In this document: in pieces, positions 12,066-24,057 of the stretch
How the letters are laid out: every line of letters starts with the position of its first letter
How positions within the stretch are numbered: the stretch's first letter is position 1
Assembly: GCA_038501625.1 (NCBI GenBank)
Contig: JAZAYU010000035.1
Span: 692,001 to 756,000 of the forward strand
Reading direction: 5' to 3'
DNA length: 64,000 nucleotides
Origin: Corbicula japonica
Taxonomy: Eukaryota; Mollusca; Bivalvia; Venerida; Cyrenidae
Notes under the pieces: generated by a model
What the model was told of the DNA's origin: nothing
Seen by the model: only the letters and a program-made list of their open reading frames with translations
Databases searched by the model: none
Program-made: the position numbers and the translations under genes

Positions 12066-12611
12066 CGAGTATTTTCGTTATACATGTGTGTTCGGATGCT
12101 TTCAGCTTGTTTTCTGTATCAGTCCTATTAATTGTATTTTATCAAACTTGTAAGATATTTATTCCAATATATTTGAAGTTTGGACTTCTTGCTTCGGATA
12201 ATTGAATACTGTCTTATGTCAGATTTCTATCGTGATCAGTCACGTCAAATCGAAGTGGTAAGATTCTTATATTAAGACGCAATCATATTTCGATTTATAT
12301 TGTCAAAACACCAGGAAAACTGATTTGCTAGAAAGATCTTTGTCAAAGAGTTTCCTGTGAAGCACGGAGCACCAGTAGGATTGTGAATTGTAAACGCAAC
12401 TGCATGTTATTTTTCTTTGCTCTAAACTGTGCGCAGTTTAATAAAAGATAACATTTTAAGTAATTGCGCCTCGCTGTGACTGAGATTACTATTTTGCACA
12501 GAAGTGAATTTCGAAAAGCTGTAAAAATTATACAAAACTGTGTTTTCGAGTCATTCTTACGGACTGCAAGGCCCGCCGATATACATCAAATACAATTATT
12601 TCGAAAATAAA

Positions 12612-12802
12612 ATGACAAGTAGCCGACGGGGCTCGACGGAGAGGCGAGGCTCCTCCGAAAGTGACACGTTAGCTGTTCCTCAGTCGAAAAGCCGGCGAGG
12701 GAGTACCGCTAAAAGGGGTTCTTTTGGGGAGATAATACAGTACCTCAATGTGGAGACGTTGGTTTTGCCGCCAAGAGTACGACGCCGATCGTCAACTGGC
12801 TT
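12612..12802 (+). CDS. Array first exon C (ADGB alternative N-terminus)
   Basis: From ATG 12612, 63 codons plus two bases to a GTAAGC donor (phase 2). The frame stays open about 90 bases upstream to a stop at 12522, but 12612 is the first ATG. The product carries three RRGS sites, KRGS and a terminal RRRSS separated by acidic/polar spacers: one of the densest concentrations of basophilic-kinase sites in the array. Motif order parallels exon B (SRRGS, then RGSF, then R-RRRSS), supporting common origin. Not a known domain; predicted disordered. Confidence 0.72.
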
Positions 12803-12849
12803 GTAAGCTTCTCAGTTTGTTGTCTCATTATTCAAGTTTATTTTCATTT

Positions 12850-12995
12850 TTTGTTGATTCTGCTGCTGCTGCTGCTGTTGATGTTGTTGTTGCTGCAGCT
12901 GCCACCGCCGGTGTTGCTGCTGCTAATTATTATGATGACGAAGATAACGATGCTGCTGCTGATGATAATAATGCTGATGATCATCATCATAATGC
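12850..12995. repeat. Imperfect trinucleotide tract
   Basis: Mixed CTG, GTT, GAT and CAT triplets just after exon C. The Leu-, Ala- or Asp-rich frames it generates are not treated as genes. Confidence 0.8.
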
Positions 12996-13754
12996 TTTTG
13001 TTGCCGTTGGCTTATTCGTTTATTTTGGTTGTCACTGTGATTGTAAATGCAGTGCTGGCGCATGGCCTATTGTTTCATTTGACATTTGTTCTTGCACGTC
13101 CATTCATACTAGGTAGAAGTTTTATGTTAAAGATCTCCATTACATGGCCTAGAACGAGCGTCTGACATGCATTTCACAAAAGACGTATGTCGGACTTCCG
13201 AATAGCAACAAGTACATCAACAGTCATCCATCACAATCGGATATTGTACTTCTTTCACACATGTTGTCATTTACAGAGATGCTCAGGAATGTGAAGATTA
13301 ATGCTGTTCTCTTTCATCCCAATAATGTTATCTCTCTGTAAAAAGGAAATCACTTATTTTGCCTTAACAACATGTAAGGGGTTCGATAACCGTAACCTAT
13401 GTTTATCTTTGTTCTGCTTTTAATCTATATGTTTAGATTTTAATAGAAATTTAAATGCGACTGTTGTTTACCGGTGATACATAGCTAAGCAAATCTCAAT
13501 AAAGCCTTAATTAGCTATACCTTCATTTAATAGGAACACTAATGCTCGTATACGCGTACGTACGCACAAATATCACTCTAGGAGCAAATCGTCTTTAGTC
13601 CGTCACGCATTGGTTTAAATAACCCGTGTATCAACTGTTTCCATACGAATACAATGAGCACAAAATATTAGTGTTTATTTTGTGTGCTGTATATTTTGTT
13701 TGGAAACTCTTTTCAAAGTGCCAATATGTTAAATTCGTGAAATTTCAATTTCTT

Positions 13755-14105
13755 TCTCGTCCTTTCGAAGAAATGTCGATGCATATGGATAGCTTTGATC
13801 GTCCGTCGGTTCGTCCCCCTGTCACAAATTGCTTACGCTTAGCTATAACTCTGTTAATTCCTTACATTTCTATATCAAACTTTCAAATTACATTGCGTAT
13901 GAAAAAAGGATCGCGGTGAAACCAAAATCTTTAGGTCAAGATTACATTGGACAGAGTTATGTCCCATTTTGTATTGGATTTTATCACGAAAACATTACGT
14001 TGACAAGTTTGCCATTTCCTAATATTTCTTCCTCAAACTTTAAAATTACGTTGTTTATTACCACAACAGGGTCGTGAATCTTAAGGTCAGTGACACATTT
14101 GCCCC
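13755..14105. repeat. Dispersed repeat, copy 2
   Basis: Related to 60-340. It contains two internal diverged sub-repeats built on CAAACTTT(C/A)AAATTAC followed by an AAGGTCA-like block. Confidence 0.55.
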
Positions 14106-15572
14106 TCGTTTCGTACGGAAAGCTATAACACATATCTCTTAAATAAAAAAACACCAAAATTTCAAACAACAAAAAAAATAAATCTCGACTCATAATCTTT
14201 TTTTTACTCAGAAGGCCATACTAACTATCTCTTAACTCAAAATTGAAATCCTTTGTACCGTTTTCACGCAAAATGCTAGATTATCTACTGCTTACTTGTA
14301 CATCAACGGGAAGCTAAAATAGCTAGAGTTGACGTTTATACGTATTCGAAACTCGTTGCATTTTGTTGGCTTTGTTCACAAAAGCAGGAATAATCGTTCA
14401 CAAAAATTAAAATAGTTTCAAGATGGCTTAGAGAATTTAATCTCTTATCCTTTCTTATTATTGTCCATTTCGGTTCTAAAATTCCTCCGACGGACAAATT
14501 TTGTAAGGATTATTTGCTAAATAAAATGAAATATGTCATATGTGATATTTTGTAAGAATTTCTTACTGAAAAATAACGACAATGTGACATGTTGTAATAA
14601 TTACTCGCTAAAAAAGTAATGACGGTATAATATGTAACCTAAATCAACGTCTGTTTGTAAAAATGAACAATATACACTCTTATACTTCAGAAAATGGAAG
14701 CAGGAACCTAGAATATTTGCGAATTATTTAAAGTCCTGATGGAATAATTTTTTTAGATAAAACAGGATTTCATAAATGATTTATAAAACACAGTAGAAAC
14801 TATTATTTCACTGTTTGGGTTGTTGATTTTGTCTCTTGTCATTTCATATAATACGTCTGTTATCGGCAAACGGCTTTCTTTCAAGTTGGTAGCCACTTCA
14901 CTAAAGTTATTGTGTCGACTGATACGTCCTTAGTCAATATAGTCATTAATTTCAGGCCGGTACGATGGTGCTGTATATATTGTTCTTTCAATCATCGTTA
15001 AGTGCAATTGATCAGTTATTGGTCAATTAGAACAACGGACAATCGTAAAGGTCAATAACTGCCATTATGCTCATTATCCCTTCTGATGATCCAATTTTAT
15101 GTTCTCTTTTACTTTTTCTAGATCCTTATCACATTTTCATAAAATGAAAGGGTAAATGCTTATCTGGCCTTTTCTTTTTCAGCATTTTTTTTAAACTATG
15201 GGCTTCATTGCAATTTTTACAGCTATTATGACTAATTTGAGTAAGTTTATTTGAAAATGGACATTTTTCCTATTTAAGCAGTAAAGGACATTCATAATTA
15301 AAGGGTAATATTTTAAAAAGTTAATTGGTTAGCAAGAAGTTTTAAATAAATTCAACCAGTTCCCTTCTTTACATTTGTATGAAACACCGAACACATACAC
15401 AAAGTTCACATTAGTATTTTTTTGGAATATATTATCAGTTTTCAGTTAAAGTTTTAGTTCGTAACTGTACGATTTTGTGACGGCATTGGTACACGTTAAT
15501 AGATTCGGATTATTCTTAATATACTCCGCATAAAACAGAAACCTGATACTGCGTATTAAGCCTTTTTTCCTG
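14106..15572. other. Gene-free stretch
   Basis: AT-rich; no exon, RNA gene or repeat structure recognised on either strand. Confidence 0.5.
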
Positions 15573-15720
15573 GGCTGAAGGTTATAAAACTGAGTTTGAA
15601 AACCAGTCTCAAATCTCAAGCATCTGATTGGCTGAAATGGCGACTGGTCGCCAGTTCAGCCAATCAGATGCTTGAGATTTGAGACTGGTTTTCATACTCA
15701 GTTTTAAAACCTTGGGCACT
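15573..15720. mobile_element. MITE family B, nearly intact
   Basis: A long near-perfect palindrome. Outer ends are AGGTTATAAAACTGAG and CTCAGTTTTAAAACCTTG, inner arms ACCAGTCTCAAATCTCAAGC, and the centre GGCGACTGGTCGCC. Non-coding. Confidence 0.9.
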
Positions 15721-16256
15721 GGAATCAGATTGACAGGCTATGTAATTGTGGCTGGAAATGAAAACTCTATGTGTTTTTAACTTATCTGTGAATTTTGATA
15801 TTTCTGGTGCATAAAAAGTGTTTTAGCCTTAGTTTTTTATCAAAGGGTGCGAAAATGTAGATAGTAGACTATATCGCATATGTATCTGATAGTTATTTAA
15901 AATTAGAACGTTTCAGGTTTATTTTTATTTTTTTGCTGAGTAGATAAATTTTTAACTCAAAAGGTAAAGAACTTAAAAAAAATGCATTGCGACAACTAAT
16001 TTGTTCACATCTGTATAAATAATTAGTTATCTGACAACACTTACAGAATCGTGAAAATATATAAAGGTGCTTAGTTACATATTAGGACGAAAATCGCGAA
16101 TGTTTTAAAATTTATAATGTAATATCACCGTACGAGCGAATATATTTAAAGCGAATGTTGTTTTAGCGTTACCAACCAATAAAATGAACTCACTGATCCT
16201 TAAATGTATTGATGATGTCCAAAATTTCGGCGAAATTCGCTCTATTTCGGTTATTT

Positions 16257-16444
<188 letters not shown>

Positions 16445-17401
16445 CTCCAGCTTTGAAGAGCACTTACAGAAAATAATTAAAGCTGATGATTGGAGAAGTA
16501 TTTACACAGCTTTAAGTTATGATTATTTTCATGACATGTTGAAGCAATCTGTTCGTTCGTATATTCGTTTACACGACAAAATCTAAACTTTTTTTCAGTA
16601 AATTTGCATGTAGGTTTTGGTATGATTTAGGTGATGTGATTTTATAGTAAATTTGTGGCAATATAACATTCGTTGATCATCCGGAGAGGAAATATAAATC
16701 TTCAAATGCTTCAAACGTATCCGTTTGTGACGGAAAATCAGTTAATGCTGTTTGCGAAGACCAGAATACCCCGTTGTGGACATTCGCAGCATTATGTCGA
16801 AATGAAAATATTGACACCCTTTGTATAAATTATAGCTTAATCCTGGGTCTATTCTGTGACAATTAAAATTACGTTGGTTGGCCAGAACACTAAGTCAATA
16901 AATCGAAATCAGAATGAAATCGAGTGGCCCTGGTTCAAATAAAAAGATCATTAAGGCCGGCCATGGGCAAAACGTTCAAAAGATGAAGAGGTTTGGAAAT
17001 GTAAGGACTTGAAACACTTTAAGTTTGATATAATGAAATAAGAAAATCTCGCGACTTTTGTTAGAATACGATACAAACACTTGTGCTTGTTTGGTTTTTA
17101 GAGCTTCTTGCTTTGTTTGCCACTTCTTTAGCTATATAGAGTTTGTCTCCGAATGAATATAGGAATTAAAGTGCTGTACAGTGTCTGACGCAGTTGTTTT
17201 GTCGCTAAGTTTGCCTGTTGACTTGATAATGTTGGTGTTCTTTGGCTGCTGTTTCTTCTTTTGTCAGTTCTAACATTAGTGTTTGAAGCAAGAATAACAA
17301 AATGTCTAGTGGTAGCAGTTCAATTGACGGATACTCTTAAATTGGTCGTGAAATCTGATATTTCTGTCATTAATTAGAAACGAAAAATTTACTGGAATAA
17401 A
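16445..17401. other. Gene-free stretch before exon D
   Basis: Nothing recognised; may hold the promoter and 5'UTR of exon D. I saw no clear TATA element. Confidence 0.45.
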
Positions 17402-17823
17402 ATGTCTTGGGCTAAATTGGCAGCGAATAGTCGTTCGACCCCATCGTCGGAGAAAGAATCCGCTGAACCTCCGTCGGCAACAGGTTCCCGACGGGACAGT
17501 GGGGCTAGTGTGTCAAGCGTGAAAGGATTGTTTAAAAAACTTGTGAAGCCGGAAAACACGGACCTGACGGATGGTGACAGTCGGAAAGGATCGGACTTGG
17601 CGTGGAGATCGATTAAAAGAATGTCAATGTCGGTTGAAAACAGGGATGTCGACAGAAGTACTTCTCAAAGACTGAGTGAGGGGTCTGTCGCGGCCGGACT
17701 GTTGGAGCTGGCCAGAAACCGTCTTCAGCAGAATCAAGACGGACTGTCGGAGCGCGCGCAGAGGAAAATATCAAATGCTTTTAAGAAGCTTGGAAAAGCT
17801 CAGTTTGGATTAGCGATGTTATC
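17402..17823 (+). CDS. Array first exon D, the longest tail (ADGB alternative N-terminus)
   Basis: 140 codons plus two bases from ATG 17402 to a GTAAGT donor (phase 2). Features in order: Ser/Pro/Glu-rich start, SRRDS near residue 30, a basic amphipathic stretch (KGLFKKLVKP), RKGS, IKRMSMS, SQRLSEGS, a helical Leu/Arg segment (LLELARNRLQ), and RKISNAFKKLGKAQ. At least four R/K-R/K-x-S sites. The codons look typical of coding sequence and the segment is GC-richer than its surroundings. Family unknown; attachment to androglobin is inferred from splice phase. Confidence 0.75.
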
Positions 17824-17877
17824 GTAAGTTGCTGTTTTGTTCAGATGCTTTAGGATTTAGGCTGTGACAACTGTGTC

Positions 17878-17992
17878 CAAGATCATAAAACTAAATATGG
17901 AGACCAGTCTAAAATCTCAAGCATCTGACCAGTCGCCATTTCAGCCAATCACATACTTGAGATTTGAGACTGATCTCCAAGCTTAGCCACTG
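17878..17992. mobile_element. MITE family B copy
   Basis: Arms CCAGTCT(A/C)AAATCTCAAGC and its inverse around CAGTCGCCATTTCAGCC. It sits about 55 bases after the exon D donor, inside the intron. Confidence 0.8.
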
Positions 17993-18427
17993 AGGTCAGA
18001 TTAACTGTTTTTGTTGACACTTTGGTCGTTCTCTCCTCTTGTTTGGAAACTAGTGATTTATTACATAATTTAATTTTGATTAATCTTTTCATGTCAAATT
18101 ATTATTGAAAGACTTATTCAAGTTATAAATGGAAGCTTTCTCAACATTAAACTGGAATTGAAGTTTTGTTCGTTCAACCAGACGTACATATTGACGGTAA
18201 AACACTTAGCGGGTCAGCATAAAGTTATTTTGTTTGAAACAACTCGTTAGACTCAAATATCTTTTGAAATGCTTCACTTAATAATTTACATTGTTAAAAA
18301 CACGTGATTTTCATCTAGCACTACCTCTTCAGTTTTCAAAATTAACGAATGTTGAAAGGCTTGTAACACGAAGTCCATTTGCCTACAGCTTAACGTTTCT
18401 TAAGCTTCTGGGGCTATATCTGTGTTT

Positions 18428-20330
18428 ATAGATAGATATTCTTTATTTCCTCCATACGAAGAGCACAATGCATGTACAGACATAATAAACAAACAGATTG
18501 ATAAAGCAAAATAAAGTTTTGTACGAAGAAAACAACAGCAAACAACAGCATACGCGCGCCAATGCACACAAATAAGCACTCACTGTGACAGACGCACCCG
18601 CGCTCGCACACTTACTTTAACACAATAAATAAAACAGTTTGAGATATAATGTACAAGTAACATGGTCTTCCAAACAGAAACATATATTTATGCTAGTAAG
18701 GGAACGAATCCCACAGACTAACACCTGTCTCACAACACATGCATATCGACACATACGGAAATACAAGTAGAACAATAAATTAAAACACTTTTGACAAATA
18801 TGTACAAATAATGTTAGCTTTCTAACAAAAACATACATTTATGCTGATAAAGAGACGTAACCAAGCATGCGCGCCCACCGTCTAGCACCTGTATGCCAGC
18901 CCATGCAAACGGACGCACACGTGCGCATGCGTGAATACGATTCTTTGCCATTTATGTAGAACTTAAAATTAAATACGAATGTAGTGAAAATATCATTCTT
19001 TAGGTCTGTATAAACCCATTTACTAAGAACATTACAATAATAGTAATACAAATATTTGCTCAAAGAAATACTTGCTAACATGAATAGTTACTAACTGATC
19101 CGAGTCCTGTGAGCATCACCCTTACCAAAACGAAAGTGCAAGAGAGAATAACAGGTTCGAATAGTATGTATTATTTATTTGGGACAAATATCATTAGACT
19201 TTTGCACATATAGTGTAAAAATCTGCATGTCATTTTTATAATTGCGATTCTTTTGTTGTCATCGATTTCAAAGAGTACAAATCCTGTTAACATTTCTATA
19301 ATTTGGTGTTCTAGTGTTAAACTGCAAAATCTTGAATAATTAAAAATTCCAAGTGTTTCATGGATATTACGCCATAGAATGTGTCTTAATGAATCGTTTG
19401 TAATACAAAATAAAACTAGATGCTCAACAATGGAATCAGTTACAAGTTTACATTTGGGACATGCTGTGTTGAATTTCCTAGAGAAAAATCGTCCTACGAG
19501 AAGCATAACTGTTCTACAGTATTGTAAGTTGTCTCTATATAAATGGCTGAAGTGCCACATACTGAACGGTTTTATTTCGTTATGAACTTGATAAAAACGT
19601 TGAAGATTTTGGTCAGATAAAAGTCTGTTTTTATAATCGCAGTTTGCTATCATTTTTATTTGTGTTTTAATCATTTGTTTCCAAGCGTGAAGTGAAGGGA
19701 AAGTACCGTTTTTATAAAAATCATTAAATATATGCGTAAGTTTGTATTTTCCAAAGATTCGGTAGATATCTGGGATAAATCCGCGTGCTTTTCTTGGTTG
19801 CATTAAAAATTGGAAAAGTCTTGAGACAAAGATGGTTTTAATACGTTTATATGTATCAAGGTTGCATAATTGACCAAATAATAGTAATTTTCGTTTATCG
19901 ATTTCGAATTCGATTGGTAATATGCCGATACAACTTAGAGCGATGTCTGTTCTTGTACACTGATGCATGGACTGCATATATTTGATACACTGCCTGTGAA
20001 CGCGTTCAAGTGAAAGTAGTTCGGAGTCTGTGAGTTCGGACCATAACTCACAACCATATAAAGCTCTCGGTAAGACGATCGATTCATAAAGGTATTTAGA
20101 TGTCAAGGGGTGTAACCCATTTTTATGAACGCCACAGTCTGCCAAACTAAAGTAAGTTTTGCGTAGCTTGGTGCAGGCGAGATCAATGGATGATTTTAGT
20201 GTCATATATATATTACATGGTAACCCAAGATGAACGTAATTATCTGTTTCCTGTATAATGTCATGTCCCAGCTTAGAGTTATCTATATGTTTTTCGAAAT
20301 CCCGTCTATTTTTATTAGTCATTTCTGTGG
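18428..20330 (-). mobile_element. 5'-truncated LINE (non-LTR retrotransposon)
   Basis: The ORF at 19171-20322 (minus) is the C-terminal part of a non-LTR ORF2. Below it lies a 3'UTR of roughly 700 bases containing diverged direct repeats (CAAACAGAAACATA(T)AT...TTATGCT at about 18675 and 18825). It ends in an A-rich AATAAAGAATATCTATC-type tail near 18430. The 5' part with endonuclease and most of the RT is missing. It interrupts the interval between first exons D and E. Confidence 0.8.
19171..20322 (-). pseudogene. LINE ORF2 C-terminal fragment
   Basis: 383 codons without a stop. It contains the region after the RT fingers/palm (YVHLGLP, LYESIVLPRALYGCELW, LLSLERVHRQCIKY), typical of LINE ORF2 thumb and downstream parts. 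Near the end is a zinc-knuckle-like CPKC...EHLVLFC of the type found in many LINE ORF2 C-termini. No YADD catalytic box or endonuclease is present, so it cannot mobilise itself. The intact frame suggests a fairly recent insertion. I cannot assign the clade. Confidence 0.82.
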
Positions 20331-21440
20331 TTGAAACATTGGTTGGGATTGAAAATAGATGTAATAGGCAAGTATTTAAGTATTTAACACGAATGCGTTC
20401 ATCTGGAAATTTCTTCTTTTAAACTGTATAGTCAAAAGCATTGTCTTTCCTTTTTTCAATTATACAAGGTGTATTTGTTCGATAACTAATTTTGAACGTC
20501 GCTTTATTGCACACGGTGACGATCCTTGTGTCACACACAAATCTATAATAAGTAGTGAAAGTTAAAATCTCTGAAAAAATATGTTGCTTAGTGGCATTGT
20601 TATTGCAATGCCTTATGCATCAATGAACAGTAACAAAATAATAAAGTAAACAGTCTTTTTACAGCGAGGTATCAATATTTGTTTTCTTTTTAAGCCTCTT
20701 ACACTCTTTTTTAGTTACCGAATGTTTATCTATGAACCAAATATTTACATTTGGGATTTAAAACATACCAGTTGGCCATTTTCAATGCAGTTCCTTTTGC
20801 ATTTGTTTTTAGTCTGACCTTAATCTTTGGTGATTTACAACCGTTGTCATACCGTTTAATCCTTTTTTCGCACAAACGTTTTCGTCATAAATTCGATCGA
20901 ATTCTTCATTAATTTGGATATATTAACCATATCCTTAGATGAGCTAAAACAAATTCTTCACATAAATGTAAAATGCATAAGAATAGTTTTATCAACATGT
21001 TTGTTATACATGGAATTGAATGCTAAACATACAAACGTATGTACAAAATATAGAGATGTTCGATGTGCTATTGATGCGCACGCACTTGCACGAACACGCA
21101 CGCACGCACTTGCACGTATGCAATGGAAAGTTTCACCAGAAGTGCGCTAGCTGTGATATCGTTCGTTCTAACAATCCTTAAAATTTCAAACAAAACGTCA
21201 CATACACATAGGTTACATAGGTTAGTAAGCAAACAGGTCGGGTGGTAATAAATTTAGTAATTTTTATAGAGAACCTTATTTTATCCGAGTGATATGTTTA
21301 CAAGTTTATTTCATATTTAAATATACTGGCCTCGCTCAAGGATTTACCAGTTTAATTAAAATTTGAAATTAAAAAACAAATAAGATTGCTTGTTAAATAA
21401 TTTTCCATTAATAAATTATAACAACTAAGAAAGGAAGTAT
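20331..21440. other. Gene-free stretch
   Basis: AT-rich. Around 21077-21118 there is a short CGCACGCACTTGCACG-like direct repeat. No exon recognised. Confidence 0.5.
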
Positions 21441-21502
21441 GCTAGGCTGCTGGGCGGCCAACTTCACGCTGCCAGGCTGCTAGGCTGCTGGGCGGCCAAC
21501 TT
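21441..21502. repeat. Short direct repeat
   Basis: A 24-base GC-rich block (GCTAGGCTGCTGGGCGGCCA then ACTT) occurs at 21441 and exactly again at 21479. Confidence 0.9.
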
Positions 21503-21847
21503 AACGAACATGTAGATGTATCTGAAGTTTGCAGCTTTACTGGCTTATAACAAACGAAATCGGGGTATATGTTATAACTTCTTGAAGGCTATTTCTATCT
21601 CACGGGAGATAACCAAAATAAATAGTGCTCTTTAACGAATTGCGCTTACTTCCCTTGTGTCTTTTGTATTTCGCACTCGCGAACAAATGACATATTCAAT
21701 AAATTTTACAAAAGAAATAGCGCTGTAAACCATATGAAACTTGCAACAAACATGTCAGTTTGGACAGGCCACTCTACTTGTTGACTTATTTACGTATTTA
21801 ATTACCAGTATTTCTGTGGAACAAAAACATTTCAAATCGTTGGAAAA

Positions 21848-22107
21848 ATGGACATAAAATCTAACAGTAGAAGTTCTCTAGTGCCGTGCCCGGTAAAACG
21901 TGAAGGCGTAAGCACTGATGCATCACGTCGACTCGCAGATACGTCACCGTCAGATTCCCCGAGTTCACATCACAGCGGTCGGGCGAGTTTAACTCCTGAG
22001 ATGTCCCGCCGTCGGGAAGGTCGTCGGGTATCGTTTACTAACCAGCTGCCGGGTTTAGCTGAAGTGTCACCGAACATGTTAAAGCGGACTGGGAGTGTTC
22101 AATTAAC
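21848..22107 (+). CDS. Array first exon E (ADGB alternative N-terminus)
   Basis: 86 codons plus two bases from ATG 21848 to a GTAAGA donor (phase 2). The product is Ser/Arg/Pro-rich: an early NSRSS, then SRRLADTSPSDSPSS, a His-Ser-Gly-Arg-Ala-Ser site, SRRREGRRVSFTN and a final LKRTGS. GRRVS is an ideal basophilic-kinase site. No known domain; likely disordered. Link to androglobin exon 2 is inferred from phase and array position. Confidence 0.72.
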
Positions 22108-23279
22108 GTAAGATTTATATAAATTGTTTGTTTTTTCTCGGAAAAATGCTGTTATATTTACATGAGATGAACCGTTTTAGTAAAAAACTCAATTTATGTT
22201 ATGATAAATTAAAATTTTCTTCTTTTATATTGTCTACGGATAATAATTAGAAATAATAATGCTGTATAAACAGAAATAAACGATAAGAAAAATCTATTTC
22301 ATGAAGTTAAAATCTACAAAAGCAGAAAAGCGTATGTCCAATAAGCATTCAATTCGTAATGCACACAGCCTTTCTAACCATCAGGGCGATCTTGTGCCCT
22401 GACTTGGTGCAATGGACTTGACTGTTATTTAATACTGGTCAGTTATTTCATATTTCATCTCTGTTTCTATGTTCTCTGAAAAACGAGGAAAATCTGATCA
22501 CTATAAACGTTCATACGGGGCTACATGGGTTGTAATGGTAACAGCCAGCTAAGGGTTAAACAATCGGATATTTCAGACAATCAACAACCGCAACTTGAAA
22601 ACTAGGCAGCAAATATATTTATCAATTAAGTACCACCAAAATGAGTGACACAACAAAACGTGTTTAAAATTAATAATGAATTTAAAATAGAACCGCATTT
22701 ATTTATGAACTGGTTTCCGGAGCAATGTCGTTTATTAATAGTCACCTTTGAAATATTACCTTATTTATCTTCTTTTATTTGTTTTACTTATTAAATGTCG
22801 TGTTTCTCTACATTTGTTGGCTGACAACAGTCCGAACCGTAAAAATCTTAATGCGATTGAAGTAGAGTATTTAGATAGTGATTTCACTCTACACTGCTTA
22901 TTTGTAATGGAAAAGCAAAGTGCTGGTAATCTGAAACAAATACCATCACTGATTTTAACAGGTCTTCAATTTTGAAAATAAGCTATTTGTGGTTTTGTCA
23001 GTAGTTACTTTTCATTTAATTCTAACTTTTGATTAATCTCGCACTTGTTGGATCTTACTTGAGTTACTGAATACTTCTTTTCGCTATAATTCGATATAGA
23101 AATGTGTGATCCATACGAGAATAATTGCACCGGATTTGGTGTTCACCAGTTGCACATATGCCACTTACCCGCTTAAAAATGAAATAAGAATGGATGTATA
23201 ATAAACTGGATACTCAAGTATATATTATATAAAAATCATCAAAAATAAATAAAAGAAAACTTACAGAGGAACACCGACC
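22108..23279. other. Gene-free stretch between exons E and F
   Basis: AT-rich with no exon recognised. The open frame at 22748-22975 has AT-driven composition and no splice context. Confidence 0.5.
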
Positions 23280-23383
23280 ATGAATATGCTACGCGTGGAT
23301 AGTCGTGCGAGCATGCGCCGAATGACCGTAATCCCACTTCCGGACCATCACAAACTGGCACCGCTTATGCATCAACGGAAAAG
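23280..23383 (+). CDS. Array first exon F (ADGB alternative N-terminus), weak donor
   Basis: 34 codons plus two bases from ATG 23280. It contains SRASMRRMTVIPLP (an RRMT kinase-type site) and ends QRK-AG before GTTTGA. The donor is weak beyond the GT, but AAAAG before it is good and the phase is again 2. Codon use and Arg/Met-rich composition match the other tails. Reading through would add 11 residues before a stop. Confidence 0.5.
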
Positions 23384-23424
23384 GTTTGACATTTTAAATA
23401 TATTGGATGTTAAGAAATAAACTA

Positions 23425-23565
23425 CAGATGAACCTGCATTGGCAGCTACCTGCATTCAGCAATCACCTGTCATAAACATCCAGTTTGAATATGTCCTAAA
23501 CTGACATTTTGTTTCTACCTGTCTTGAATAGCCATCTGTTTTAAGTAACACCTTTTGTCACTCCA
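23425..23565. repeat. Dispersed repeat (ACCTGCATT family)
   Basis: Shares blocks with 36750-36900: GAACCTGC, TAGCTACCTGCATT(C/T)AGCAA, TATGTCCTAAACTG and CCACCTGTTT-like ends. Non-coding; family unknown. Confidence 0.6.
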
Positions 23566-24018
23566 TTTTTTGGCTGCATAATACAGGTTTCCCTCGAGTA
23601 ATATGCGAACGGATGTGTTAATCTTTTATCCCTAACCGCGGTGAGTTCAGGCCCTTAGGGTTTCGAGTTTTTATCTGTGAGGAACTTCCGACACAGCTTA
23701 AGGATTGTGGGCCCTTTTCCTTGGGACGATATTGTGCCTGCGCCTGATAAATTCTCAGGGACAATATGGGTTCTTCCTCCGCCAAACATGCATGAAATAA
23801 ACTGGTTTGTTCGCTATGAGTTTGACCAGTGTGTAAACTAATAGTCGTAATAATTTACTAAACTGGTGTTTACGAAATCCCATCCCGTTCGATTTTAAAG
23901 GTTTCATTTTATCCAAAACAGTTGAATTTTTATTTATTTAAGGACGCATGATTTGCAACATACCCCAAAGTTGATTATTAGTTTGATGGCAAACATAACC
24001 CATGTTCATACGTATATT

Positions 24019-24020
<2 letters not shown>

Positions 24021-24053
<33 letters not shown>
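24021..24053. repeat. (CT)n microsatellite
   Basis: About 16 CT units. Confidence 0.97.

Positions 24054-24057
<4 letters not shown>

Noticed and set aside
11112..12153. Long open frames on both strands over the minisatellite
   Set aside because: Produced by the tandem unit, many of whose copies have lengths divisible by three; residues simply repeat the unit.
14525..14560. ATG plus GTAAGA donor in phase 2
   Set aside because: Only eight AT-rich codons; likely chance.
22302..22335. ATG segment with a Lys-rich product before GTATGT
   Set aside because: The donor is phase 1, incompatible with ADGB exon 2, and the segment is very short.
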